Shown here: one piece after another, positions 23,368-34,539 of the stretch
Numbering within the stretch: the stretch's first letter is position 1
How the letters are laid out: each line of letters begins with the position of its first letter
From: Toxotes chatareus
Lineage: Eukaryota; Chordata; Actinopteri; Toxotidae
Reading direction: 5' to 3'
Length of the DNA stretch: 64,000 bases
NCBI GenBank assembly: GCA_016801885.1
Contig: CM028895.1
Span: forward strand, 16,388,001-16,452,000
Position numbers and translations under genes: made by a program
Notes under the pieces: model-generated
The model's database searches: none
Told to the model about the DNA's origin: nothing
Seen by the model: only the letters and a program-made list of their open reading frames with translations

Positions 23368-23584
23368 CAGAAATCAATGCAGCACCCACTTGGCTGTTCA
23401 TGAACCAATGAGCTTGCTGAGCTATAATATGAAGTTCCTTGTGTCCTGCAGCCACCACAGTGCATCCAAGACACCATTTGCATTTATGGATTTTCTCCTA
23501 GCGCCGTGTATCTGTGTGTCATGCTCTTGCTTGGGGGAAATGGGATCTCTATTCATAGTCTTTATCCATTTCATCTCCACCACA
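23368..23584 (+). promoter_or_regulatory. Duplicated non-coding block, copy 2
   Basis: Partner of 22695-22902 in the same orientation, offset by about 673 bases. It keeps CATTTGCATTTATGGATTTT (octamer at 23476-23483), TGTGTGTCATGCTCT and ATTCATAGTCT. It is more GC-rich than copy 1. Two overlapping frames of 78 and 61 codons pass through it but are not open in copy 1, so coding is unlikely. Confidence 0.5.
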
Positions 23585-23589
23585 GTCTT

Positions 23590-25140
23590 GACCGAGGGCC
23601 TTTGGAATCGGTCCCACTCACACTGAAACGATTTACTATGGGCAGGCAGGACTGTCAGACAGGGGCAGAGCTCACAGGCGCTTGTTCATGACTTTGTAGA
23701 TACAATGATTTTAAGAAGGAGTAATAATGGTGGGGGCCAGGTGTTCCAATACAAGACAACACTACAGGAAATGAAGCCTCCGAAATGACCATAAACTTAA
23801 ATCAACAATCCCAACTTTTAGGTTCTAAAAAATGTTGCATTTAATTGTTAATGAGTGTGACTGTGAAGGTAATTTGTGAACATTAATTTAAATATAACAT
23901 CAATAATAATATCAATAATTTGATTAAATATATTTCCAGAGGAGTTTGCTGTCTTTGACAGCTGGGTAGGATAACGTATTTTATTTGAGAAGATACAAAA
24001 GTTGTAATTGACATATGATCAGTTACGTTTTGTGCTATTTAGCAGCTGATTCAGAGCTAATCAAGAATGATTCATTTAGAGTCTGTTCTCCAGTAGCTTT
24101 CAATGTTCTTTTAGAGTTATTCTTGAAATACTTAATTAAGTGCAGTGATGATTTGTCCTTTATTTACTCACAACTATACCATGGCCACTCATCAAACTTA
24201 GCTGTTCTATAGTTAACAACCTCTCTGCCTGCAAGTGTCCGTACTTGGCTAAAGTAAAAAAAAGAACTAAACTTAACATCAGCAGCAAATTCCTTAACAG
24301 GTACATTTTCTAACACTGTTCATGTCACATTTTCACTGTTGAGCTGCTTTTACTAATCACACATTTCTCACCACACCAGCACATCAAAACCAGCTGTAGC
24401 TCCAGTAAAAACAAAAATTGCATGATGGTTGGGTAAACAGACGGCTTATTGAAACAGCTTTTAGGTCAGAGACAACACAGGAAAACACAGCCCAGATTCC
24501 TCTTGCAGCTATTTTCCACCAGAATTTCTTTAAACTAAAAACAAAAAAGACACGACTGGTCACAGAGGTGGCATATTTCTCTACCTGATAACTCTCTTCT
24601 TCTATGTATTTATGCTTTCTGCACTAGTACAGAGGTAAACATCTGAGGTAAACAGGTGGACTTTGTGCCAAAACGTAGGACAGGTTAGTCCATCAACGAC
24701 TTGCTGAAACAACCCCCAGTGTTAAATGTCTGACGGAGACAAGCTATGTGAACATATGGGCTGTTTAACATGGAAAAGATGTGATTCATTGCTTGACGCC
24801 CTGATGCATCACGTGATGTTTGAACTTTGCTTAGGTGCAGATTTGGAAAGTGTGGACGAAGATGTAATATCATGCAATTATTCAGCACAGGTGAGTGTCT
24901 CCAGCAGCATTAGGAGAGGTGGAAGAAAGTGTCCTCAACCAAATTGGTGTCAGGTTTTAATTTGACTCCGCAGCACACTTTACTCTGAAGAGCATTTGTG
25001 ACGAATTGCAGAGTGCAGCATTTGGAATCCATCAATGATCTGCTACTACGGGCGCTTTTCTCTTTTAGGTTTAAACCCTGCTTGCATAGTAAAACTTGTC
25101 TGTGTATAAACTGTATATATGTGTGTTAGTGTGTGTGAGT
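23590..25140. other. Intergenic sequence
   Basis: No gene seen. A GTGAGT donor-like site follows TCAGCACAG at 24891, but no matching acceptor and frame were found. Confidence 0.5.
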
Positions 25141-25146
25141 GTGTTA
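25116..25146. repeat. Imperfect (GT)n microsatellite
   Basis: GTGTGTTAGTGTGTGTGAGTG and GTGT, interrupted. Confidence 0.7.
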
Positions 25147-25149
25147 TAG

Positions 25150-25460
25150 ACAGGGGGCGGGGTGGTTCTCGTCAATGCAAATCACTCCCTGCCTGCCATC
25201 TAGCTCCAGCTGGCGTGATGCTCTGGCATATTGGCAAGTGAGGCGGGCGGGTCGATAAGGATTTTAACCGCATCTTAAAATGGGTAATGGTGGCCTTTAT
25301 GTGTGTCATTGTCACTTACCCAAAAGTCACGGCTCCTAAGCGCCACCATCCATCACCTGCCTGCCTGCCACATGCCTCTTTCTGCATAACTGATTCACTT
25401 AAGCTCTGTTTGTTTGTTTGCTCTCAAAGTCACTTTCATTTATGATCGAGCTGTGCACGG
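25150..25460. promoter_or_regulatory. Candidate conserved non-coding block
   Basis: Complex GC-balanced sequence with AGGGGGCGGGG at 25152, a POU octamer ATGCAAAT (25175-25182), GGCGTGATGC, GGATTTTAACCGC and AAGCGCCACCATCC. No repeats and no exon structure. Confidence 0.35.
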
Positions 25461-26680
25461 GCTGTAGTGTGCAGAGATAGACAGACAGGGGTGGTTAGCT
25501 TGCTCTAAAATTGCTCACCCACACTAAAGCCTGTCATATTGGATATTACGCTCATGTGAAGTTATTTTTGCACATTTTCTTCATGCGAAAAAGGCGAAAC
25601 TCTAGTTTTGTCTGTGGAGATAACTGGGTTCATTCTCAATGTGCAAAATCTCTCCCTTATTAGAAGTGACAGCCTGCAGTGAATTTAAGTTTATGAAAGG
25701 GACCTAAACCAGATTGCTTCCATAAATAAACCAACTTTTACATGAAAAACTCATTTAACAACTAAGGGAAATAAGTTAATACCTAAGGGTGAGTCACAGT
25801 CACTCACTGTATTGCTAAGGGCAGTTTTTACTATGTGTATTTTAAGACATTTTGATAATCTGCACTGTGGGAATATGAGGAGATATTTCTTTAGTTAAAA
25901 CTGTAGGGACGGGGCTTTGGAAATAAATTAATTTTGTTGATCATTAAAAAAAAAAAAAAAAAGTTGCTGGGTACCTTGCCAATTAGGTGAGACACGGCGT
26001 TGTGCACTGTCAGTGCCAAACGACTGCCCTTGAAAGACTGCAGAGTGTGCCTCGACTTTTCGAAAGCAATTTCAGTCACAAATGTCTCTATACTTTCACA
26101 GGATAACGGTTTGAGCTTTTAGAATGGCAGTGACAAGCTCTGTAATGCCATTTTTAATGTGTGAAAATATGTTAAATGGTGACATCTCAATACTGAATTT
26201 CTTTCTACACTGCAGTCCATTAATAACCTGTGTAAAGGCTTTCATGTCTTGTTTCATGTTCGTACTGCTGATAGACCATTTTACAATGTATTTGTGCCGT
26301 ATTTATACTTGACAGCAGTGTCAAGACTGGGTCATGAAGTCAAAGCATCATAATTAGCTGAGTCTCTTGATGTTCCCTGAATTTGCCTGGTGGTTGTGGT
26401 ATTGGCTCTAACCGATAGAAGGTGCCGAATCTCTGAAGTTAGACATTTTCACTGGCATTTTTGTATGAATGACGTAATAGAAACGTTTAGTGTCTGGTCC
26501 AACTGATTTGGACACTTTTGTTCTCACATGCAGCTTCTATGAGTAATGTCTAGATATGTTGGTTACCTGTGCTTGTATGGGGAAAGGTCAGCAGAGGGTT
26601 GTTCTGAGTCCTTTGATTTCAATGTCATGTTAGCAGAATTACGAATTACCGTTAGTAATTTACAAGCTATTAGAGGTGTT
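25461..26680. other. Intergenic sequence
   Basis: No gene seen. A 17-base poly-A run lies at 25946-25962; the rest is AT-rich. Confidence 0.55.
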
Positions 26681-26682
26681 AA

Positions 26683-26698
26683 TTACCATTAATGGTAA
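26683..26698. repeat. Perfect 16-bp palindrome
   Basis: TTACCATTAATGGTAA is its own reverse complement, with an ATTAAT homeodomain-type centre. GAATTACCGTTAGTAATT lies about 30 bases upstream and is also dyad-like. Confidence 0.85.
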
Positions 26699-26814
26699 AG
26701 TCAGTAAAGCCTGATAAAATGTGTGACTAACCCCTGCAGTCTGTTTAGTGTTGTTTGGATTTGATATGTATTTGGAGTGACTTTAAGTAGAACAAACATA
26801 AAGTTAGTGATCAC

Positions 26815-26937
26815 GGCTGGACCTCTCAACGCCGAGGAGTTAGCAAGGTAGACTGAAATGCTAGGCGTCCTACTGTCCAGCCAGTAGAAATTAGCATTTG
26901 GCAGGGACCTAGACTGTCGAGGTCAGCCAGCAAATGC
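26815..26937 (+). ncRNA. Two adjacent hairpins, possible H/ACA-like RNA
   Basis: Hairpin 1 (26815-26882): GGCTGGAC pairs with GTCCAGCC. A 6/6 internal loop follows, then ACGCC pairs with GGCGT, and after a one-sided bulge TAGCA pairs with TGCTA. Hairpin 2 (26894-26937): GCATTTG pairs with CAAATGC. An internal loop follows, then GACCT pairs with AGGTC. The hinge between them contains AAATTA, which fits an H box (ANANNA). The base after hairpin 2 reads AGATGA rather than ACA plus three bases, so the box is not canonical. Hairpin-hinge-hairpin with internal loops is the H/ACA snoRNA layout, but the short apical stems could be chance or the relic of a mobile element. Confidence 0.25.
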
Positions 26938-26939
26938 AG

Positions 26940-29400
26940 ATGAACGCGTAATAACCTCATTTGTTCAACAGTAAATAAGAAAATCGTGTGGAGCAGAGAG
27001 TTTTATTCAAACAGGGGTAAAACTGTGCTGTTGCTGCTGTTTATGTTTAATGTGTTTTGTACTTAAAGAGAATGTAACTTTGTTTACATGCAGCGCACAC
27101 ATGTTTTCTGTTGCTGTGTACTCAGATTTCAAAGTGAAATCTTATGAGAAGTTTTTAGCAGGTCTTTAGGCTAAAGTCGTTACAGCCCCTGGGGACGGCA
27201 GAGCTGAGGCATGTTAATGCCACAACAATAGAATGAATAGTGTTGCTGACTGTCAGTGACTATCGTCCTGAATATATTATTCCTCTTATTAAATGTGTAG
27301 CATGAGTCTAGTTCATTATAAGCCTGTAACACTTAATTATTCTTACCAGACATCATTATTTGTCTAGAAGTAAAGCACTTTTTGGAGGTCAGAACCAGCC
27401 TTTGAATCAGAATCAGAAGAAAAGGAAAGCAGAACATATGCTGGGCAGCTGTGTATTGTCATTCAAGCAACTAAGGCCTCTATTAGAAATAGTTAGCATG
27501 AAATATTCTTCATTAAAGCTTCATTCCCAGTGTACCAGGAGGATGCTGGCAGAGCTGTTTCATCTCTGTGTATATTTACAAAGCTCTGGCAAGCGTCCCA
27601 CTCATTTCTGTGGCTAACTGGCGAAGATGTTGAGTTGCCCTGAGCAACTGTGAGAAGCTACAAGAATAGCTGGCAGACTTAAGTCGGGGAAGAAATGCTC
27701 ATTAAGCTGAACTATGTTGTCATGGTTAATTAAATACCCACTCCATATTTGAAGTTTGTTTTTCTTCGCTGCTCCCTGTCTGACCCTCTCTGTCATGAAG
27801 ACGCCATGAAAATAAGCAGTGGACATGCACGATCATTGCTGCCTTTCTCTTTGGTTTCACTGATGGATGTGATTAACTGGCATTACCATCAGACTTTCTC
27901 AGGTCAGTCCTAACCCACACAGGGGTGGGGTCGAAAGCAAAGTTCTGGCTTTCATCTCTGGTCCGAATATTGTGATTGAGAGCTGAAAGGCCTGCTTTGA
28001 ACAAGCACAATAAACTTGAAACAAAGAAGGCCTCCCCGTACTTCCAAACCACCTAGTGCTTTTCAGGATATTAACAGCTTGGCAAACACTGTCTAATTCA
28101 GTTGTTTCTATGCCAGTGTGAAGTGGAGGAAAAGAAAAGGAAAACAGAGGCATCACACTTCAGTGGTGGAGGATGCAGTCACCTCATGTCCAACCTGCTG
28201 GAGGAAAGGACTTCATTGAGTATTTTGTTTTCATCTAAGGCAGAACACCGTTTGAATCACTTGGTGAACGTGTGTGTGTGCACGTGAAAGCTTGTGTGTG
28301 AGAGGGAGAATATCTGTGTGTGTGTGTGCGTGTACGCGTGTCTGCATACTTGTTACAAGGCACTCTCATTTACATATAGAGCACCGGGCCCTCAGGAGGT
28401 AAGTGGACTTTAACAGTGAGATAGCTCTGCTATTTATTGCTTTTCATGCTGCAGTGAATACCTGAGAGCCGCAACTTCTCAGACGTGGCACTGAAATCCA
28501 TATACAAATGACCAACAGCCATCACTGTTTTCCAGTAAGTGCTTCCTTCTCAAAGAGAAAGCCAGGAGGCTGTCAAGACACTCAATTCACCAATATCTAT
28601 AAGCTGCTTCTTTGTCACTACACAGCCAATAGGATGCAGTACACTATGTGGTGACATGTTGAAATGACAAGCGGCTAAATTTGCCCTCCAAACTTTTTCT
28701 CAAAGTTAATGAAAACTTCTAAATTTGACAATCTATTTGATTTGATTTTTATTCCCCCAAACTATTGACAGAGCAGCCCACCCACACAATAAACTAATGT
28801 CAAATTGTCAGCCTGTCAACAACAACAACAAAAAAAAAAAAGTCAGTTTGCATTTTCAGAGAATGATGATACAATCCATCAGTGTCAGGCTAATCTGAAT
28901 TGGAAATTATATTACAAACCCCCAGAATAAACTTGTGTTTTTGTCTAGTCCAGTCAGCAGCATGGAAGATTTATAGCTATGTCATTATTCTAAACATAAT
29001 CTTAGTTCTGCTGTGTGATTTAGCTGTGATTTATAGTCATTCCATTTACTTGTAAACCACGGGAGGGACTGACAGAAAAGGACAGCCTAATATGCTAACA
29101 GCCACTGTACTGCTGATATGAAAATACAGCTGGGTGAGGAAGCTTTGAGCTATGCAACGATGTCATCTCACTCTGCAGCTGCAGCTCTGTCATCAGGGCC
29201 GAGCTTGACAACGCTGATTGCATGGAAACGTTTACATCATCCCATAGAAAACCATGATGATACCACTGGCTTAATCACCCCTCTCATTCCATCATTACTC
29301 ATATTATCATTAGCATTTTTAAAATCATAATTAGTTAGCTCTTTCATCCTTATCAATATCAAGAAGACGTATTTTCAATGTGGAAAACGTATCTAACGAC
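26940..29400. other. Intergenic sequence
   Basis: No gene seen. It contains a long GT-rich microsatellite (28269-28338) and an A-rich run at 28830. Unique, complex parts at 27180-27300 and 28390-28560 may be regulatory. Confidence 0.5.
28269..28338. repeat. Interrupted (GT)n microsatellite
   Basis: Two GT arrays, at 28270-28280 and 28315-28338, linked by other GT-rich sequence. Confidence 0.8.
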
Positions 29401-29404
29401 ATGA

Positions 29405-29725
29405 TTAAATTCATTCTTAAACAGAACAGACCCTATCTGAAAGGGACCCGAGCACAGTCAGAACTGGTCCGAAAACGAGGACAATAAGAGCTAATCCAAA
29501 ATGCAGTCGACCCGAACGGAACAATATAAAGGGATAAGCATTACGCACTACAAACTGACAAGCAGCTGCGGTCGAAAAGATGAGCAACACATGTAAGCTA
29601 ATAATGAGCCCACTAGGATCCGCTTGGATTTTAGACAGTGACACATAGACCTGAGATCCACAGCAATACAACAACATTAGACAGAATATATAGTGGACCC
29701 AACTCAGATCCACTTCTGGTGTCTG
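29405..29725 (-). repeat. Possible dispersed repeat rich in GGGTC-type words
   Basis: On the minus strand the words GGGTCC, CGGGTCG, TCGGACC and GGTCTG recur at intervals, with more CpG than the neighbouring DNA. Such GGTCGGGTC-like sequence is typical of some teleost interspersed repeats. A 98-codon minus-strand frame runs through it, but its protein shows only a run of hydrophobic residues and no family. The identification is weak. Confidence 0.25.
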
Positions 29726-29735
29726 CCAGAAGTGA

Positions 29736-31186
29736 ATGTCTGTCCCGTGGGAGATGATTTTGAAGCAGGTGACCTACAGGATGACGTCAACACTGACGTC
29801 AATGAGGTAAAACTTCTCAATGAAACGGGCTGTGCTGAAGAGAAGCCACCAGAAAACTCAATATTCATTTTCAGTAAATATCAATTATGTGACAAGGCTA
29901 AGGACGTGGAAAATACACTGTGAATATAGCTCTTTGCAATTAAATACTGGATCCAAAAATATTGGATACATCTTTGAAATTCCTGTTGTCACATATTTGT
30001 GAATAATCAGATGCACCAATTGAGAGGAAGTTCCTCCAGGACCACTGTTATTCAACACTTAAATGGCAGATGGAGCAGCCATATGCTTGGTCAGGTGCGA
30101 AGTGTGAGAGAGACGTGGGCCCTCAGTGACACCCCAGTGACACCTTTGCATATTTTGTATTTTTTCCATTAATTAATCATGTCAAAGTGTTCACTGTTTC
30201 AGTTTTGCTGAATCACAGAGGAAACGTGTTGTTACACATGGCATCTTTAACTGCTGATTTCAGATTGGAAGTGTCTGCCTCAAGATTGTGGAGGAAGCCA
30301 CACAAAGACATGTAGTTTTTACTAATTAGATATAACTATCTCCCTTTTCAGTACATATTATGAAGTGTATGTTTAATGTTAAATGTTCAATCATTTCTAA
30401 TGTTGTTGAGATAAGGGAAAAGATGCTCGCACTGTGGACCTCTTTGTTGTGTCCACCTGGACTTGAGCTCCAGGAATGCCATACTGTCACCAAGTTGGAG
30501 CAGGCAGCAGGATAAAGCTGATCACTGCTCTTTGTTTAGTGTCCCTTTCTAGATTTTCATTTTTCAGTTCAACAGAAGGGGTTAATGTGCTCTTTTTTCA
30601 TGGACGTTTCATTGCAGGTTAAGGTTTGGGGTCGGTAGCTGAAAGACAAACTTTTTCTTCACTGTCTAAACCTATTCTATAGAACTGATCATTCAGTTAC
30701 CCATAAAATTGTGTTCTTTGTTTTCTTTTTTTTCTGCCTTCATTGAACTCTGATCCTGGACTGAGAAAACAAGATGAGACCTTGAAGTATCTTTTAACTG
30801 CTGAAATCATGTAAATCTACACAAGTAAATATATATATAAATTTCAAACTCAGTTAATTTAGAATGAACTTCTTCCTCCTACAGGAAGTTGCTGCGGCAC
30901 CTTCCTGCTGATGGTAAGCATGTTTGATTTCTCAAAGCTGATGTAAAAGTCACAGTGTGTAACAGTTTTCTCTGTATTTCACAGTATGCTGTCTACATCT
31001 GCACCTCGTCCACATTAACATTCAAAGAGGTAAGTTGTTTTTTTCTGTATACCATCAATCTGCTGGTGAATGTGTAATTTTTTTTAATGTTAATTTTTGT
31101 GTGTGTGTGTGTGTGTTTTAGTGGGAAATACCATTGGTTTGCTCGTGGTGGTGCATTCAGCTGATGGAGAGGTTTTGCACTGAAAG
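29736..31186 (+). CDS. Possible four-exon small gene, product unknown
   Basis: Four segments bounded by consensus splice signals join into one frame. Exon 1 is 29736-29806 (ATG start, donor GTAAAA). Exon 2 is 30885-30913 (acceptor TCCTCCTACAG, donor GTAAGC). Exon 3 is 30985-31029 (acceptor TGTATTTCACAG, donor GTAAGT). Exon 4 starts at 31122 after a (GT)n tract ending TTTTAG. The joined frame has 68 codons, starting MSVPWEM and containing RKLLRHLPADVCC, and ends in TGA at 31181-31183; a donor-like GTATGG follows at 31187. A second frame is also open across exons 2 to 4, so the coding frame is uncertain. I recognise no family. It may be a decayed gene, a non-coding spliced transcript or chance. 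Confidence 0.3.
31099..31116. repeat. (GT)9 microsatellite
   Basis: Nine GT units directly upstream of a TTTTAG acceptor-like site, so the repeat may supply its polypyrimidine-like tract. Confidence 0.85.
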
Positions 31187-31265
31187 GTATGGCTTACACT
31201 ATAGATAAAATTTCAGTATCTTGGCTGTAAGTCACAGTTGTCCAAGCGATACATTGGTATTATTC

Positions 31266-31407
31266 AAGGGCATGGACAGATATTTGCCTACTGGACAGAC
31301 GAAGCATCCCATGAGAACCCTCTGAGAGCGCCTCTCCGCTGTCCCCTGCCAAACTGTCGCTCAGCAAGAACGCTGTGACTGACGAGGCTGAAGAGGACAG
31401 TGATGAG
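31266..31407 (+). pseudogene. Exon-like segment, broken frame
   Basis: After TATTATTCAAG the sequence to 31407 ends in GACAGTGATGAG followed by the donor GTAAAT. The last 38 codons read as an acidic coding-like stretch (…KNAVTDEAEEDSDE), but a TGA interrupts the frame upstream of it. Together with the neighbouring exon-like pieces it suggests a decayed multi-exon gene. The product is not recognised. Confidence 0.25.
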
Positions 31408-31586
31408 GTAAATATTTTTAGTGGACACATATCGTGATACTGCTCCTGTTTATGTGTCTGACTCTGCTGTGAGCCTGACTAAAACTGATTAAAAAACACT
31501 GATACAGATTTTTGTAATTTTGACCTGATTTTACAACTGTAGTTGTGACAGCATGTAGGATGTTTTTTTTTTCCTGATTCAAACAG

Positions 31587-31770
31587 AGGTCTAACCTGGT
31601 GCAACAGCTGAACATCATGACAGACCTTCATACAGGGCTGTGCTTGGGTACACAGTCGCTGAGGGTTATTCTCTGGGGAGGTGACACATCCTGCCATTCT
31701 CCAGATGGACAGTAAGAATCAGCAGAATGCCCTCAAACACTTCCTGGAGGGAGAGGCTTTTGAAGCAAAG
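31587..31770 (+). pseudogene. Exon-like segment after strong acceptor
   Basis: It begins after a T-rich tract and CTGATTCAAACAG. One frame reads RSNLVQQLNIMTDLHTG and continues to a TAA near 31711. A second frame, starting after CATTCTCCAG at 31704, reads MDSKNQQNALKHFLEGEAF and ends at AAG before GTGGAC. Two partial frames in one segment suggest either two exons or a frame break. Family unknown. Confidence 0.25.
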
Positions 31771-31924
31771 GTGGACTTTTTTTTTAGTATTACTGTTGCC
31801 TGAAGCTGTATATAATGTTTACAGTGATGAGAGTATGGCAGAAATATATATATTTTCTTTTTGCTTTCCTGTAAATATTCATGGTGCAACTTAAATGCTT
31901 CTTCTCAGTAGCTTGTGTAATTAT

Positions 31925-32175
31925 TCAGACAAAATCAAAACATCCCTGTCTGGCAAAAATCCTGGAATCACAGGTTAATAACCGACTCATAGTATTTCTC
32001 TCAAAATATTCTGCTGTGAGCCCTCAACAGTTTGGTTTCAGATCTATAGATCTGTATAGAAAAAAACTGTAGGAAAAGTGTGGCTGATTTTTTCAGTCCT
32101 AAATCTCAGTCCTTAATCTACAGAGATGCTGCTGCTTCCACTCTAAAGTCCCTAGATTTGGTGTATCATTCATTT
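31925..32175 (+). mobile_element. LINE (non-LTR retrotransposon) reverse-transcriptase fragments
   Basis: The frame 31935-32072 encodes LAKILESQVNNRL followed by FLSKYSAVSPQQFGFRS. This is the conserved block near the start of LINE reverse transcriptases (LxKIxExxxNxRLxxFL..S..QFGFR). After a stop, 32125-32172 encodes DAAASTLKSLDLVYHS, which matches the region well downstream of the catalytic motif in fish LINE proteins. The catalytic part between is deleted, so this is a dead, internally deleted copy in plus orientation. The exact clade cannot be set by eye. Confidence 0.75.
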
Positions 32176-32836
32176 ACTGTTAACAGATGCCGAAATTAGC
32201 TCTATATATTACACATTCTTTACAAAAAACAAGAAAAACATGTTTTTATTTAATCAGACAAATCTTCTATTTCATAGCTGATAAAACCATAGATAACATT
32301 ATTTCATTTCAATTGCTTACATACTCTCAGCTGCCTGCTTGTGTGGTATTTCTGATGAAGAGTGACTGCTGCTGCTGTCCTGTGGCTACAGGAGAGAAAT
32401 TAGCAGCTGCTGCCACACAACCTTCAGGATCTCCTTGCGTATTGTGGCCAACATAACTGCATCCACATTATCATATAGTACAGTAGCAGTCTCAGACTAT
32501 CTATATACTCACTATCTATATACAATTCTGTTTTGCTGTTTTTGATTTGCGTTTCACTTCTGAAGTAAAGACAATTAAAGGACCCATTTGAATTCCTACA
32601 AGAGAGACACCCATTGCTTTTGGATTGAAGACCATGTCGGTGCTACTATTTTAAGGACTAAGAAAGGACTCATTAAGAACAAAGGGCAAGTTAACACATT
32701 TCCAGGTTTATCTTGTAAGTGGGCTGATATAACCTTAAGCTAATTATTTGAAGTAAGATATATTTCTTTTCCTTTAAATTTATTTTTCTTTTATGGAAGG
32801 GAGATATTTGATTTGTTCCTAAACCAAGGTTTAATT

Positions 32837-32884
32837 TAATTCCTTATAATGGAAGTATAATTAATTCATTTTAATGGAAGTATA
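32837..32884. repeat. Short tandem duplication, 25-bp period
   Basis: TAATTCCTTATAATGGAAG at 32837 and TAATTCATTTTAATGGAAG at 32862, each followed by TATA: two copies differing at two positions. Confidence 0.75.
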
Positions 32885-33424
32885 GGTTTCCTTTAATTTC
32901 ATGCCTATAGGGTACATAATGAAGTAGGATAAGAGTACTTTGTGATTATCTGACATATAATAAGGATAGATATGCTCCAGTCAAGCAACTCATAGAATAA
33001 TTGGATGTAGGTAGTAAACTGCTTCCAACCCTGAATAAATTCTCCTGAATTGTTACAGATATATGGTCTCAGCAATTATTCTATAATAAGCTGAAACAGT
33101 TAATACAAGAACAAGTCAAGAAATGGGTCACATAATGTCATATAAATGAAGTTGGATCTAACGTAGCTAAATTTGAATGTTAAAATGAGGTGCAGAGGAA
33201 CACTTATGTCTCTATTTTGATTATTTTACTTACACAAGAAATACATTTTCTCTGTTGTGGTAATTGTTTCAGTAAGAGTATCAGGCAACAAGGGGAAAAC
33301 CTGTATATTAGACACACGTGACATCCTTAGATTACTGTATTGTGTCAGTGTTTCATCTTTGGATGACAATACAAACCTACCATAGATGTGTGCTTGAGAT
33401 AGGTAAGTTTGTTTTCTGCTCCAG

Positions 33425-33493
33425 CCTGCCTCTTATGAGCTGCTGCAGAGCTGGATGAACAAAGGACCCATTCCTCTACATGCTCTCACATTG
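33425..33493 (+). pseudogene. Isolated exon-like segment
   Basis: After TTTCTGCTCCAG, 69 bases read PASYELLQSWMNKGPIP and end at TTG before GTATTT. The length is a multiple of three and phase 0 at both ends. It could be the last recognisable piece of the broken gene-like series at 29.7-31.8 kb. The family is not recognised. Confidence 0.25.
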
Positions 33494-33960
33494 GTATTTT
33501 GAATTAAACTAGAAAGTCCATCATGTCATCAGCCGAACGTCTGTATGTTCATAATGTTCAATAAAGAGAAAAAAATTTGACCTGTTCTTATTCCAAATCA
33601 CACCATGAAGTACAAAACATATGCATACTAAGTCCTTGGAGTGTGGGTGCAGCTTGCCTGCCAAAGACAGTAAAAAAATATTGTCACAACTACCATGAGA
33701 AAAGGGCAAGAGCATTTTTTGTTATTGCAATTCCTCCTTTACATAACAACCGAGAAATACATTATACCATAGTAACTTAACAGGCACCTCAGGATATCAC
33801 TGTCAAATACTTGCAGTAATTTGTTACTCCTTTGTTCTGCTGTACTTACATCTGAGTATCAGTAGGAACCGATAGGTATTGTATCTGTACTGATTCCTAT
33901 GACAGAATTACACAATAAATTCACAGGCATTTAGGTAAATGTCAGGAAATCACACTACAA

Positions 33961-34008
33961 ATGTATATATATATATGCGTGTGTATCTATGTATATGTAT
34001 ATATACTG
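33961..34008. repeat. Compound (TA)n/(GT)n microsatellite
   Basis: ATGTATATATATATATGCG followed by TGTGTATCTATGTATATG and TATATATAC. Confidence 0.8.
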
Positions 34009-34539
34009 TAAACAATAGACAAACAAAAGATACTACCAGTGCTATCCAGAGTTGTTTGCTAGTTAATATGTAGCCTACAGTTAATAATATCCTTGTTCCT
34101 TTATACCAACACTTCTAGTTTCTATCACTTTCTTTTGTTGCAGTTGTTTCTTCTTTACATTGCTGTTTTTGTTTTTCTACTGCATTTTTCTGTCCTTCCA
34201 GGCCTCTGTATATATTTCCTCAGTCATGTTTTCTCTGTATAACCTCTCAAATAGTTTGGTTTATCATGCAAAAGGCAAAGAAGTTAACAGATCATTACTT
34301 TCATAACAGCAGCAGATTGATGGAAAAGACCCTGGAGTCTGGAGCCCTGTTGTGAAAAGCCTTGAGGCTCCTTCTTCTTATTAAAGCTGGACTTTGGGGA
34401 ACTATGGTGGCCATTGACTAAGGTGGAGTCACTCATCCAGATTAGCCTTTAGCCTTGGAAGAATACATCTTGTACCTTTGACTAGTTATTGCTTCCTGCT
34501 ATACAGATCATACATCTACGCTATCGATTGGCCTTGCCT

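Noticed and set aside
29417..29713. 98-codon minus-strand frame with hydrophobic stretches resembling a membrane protein
   Set aside because: The frame lies in what looks like a repeat rich in GGGTC words, with no splice sites or family match; hydrophobic runs are common in such frames.
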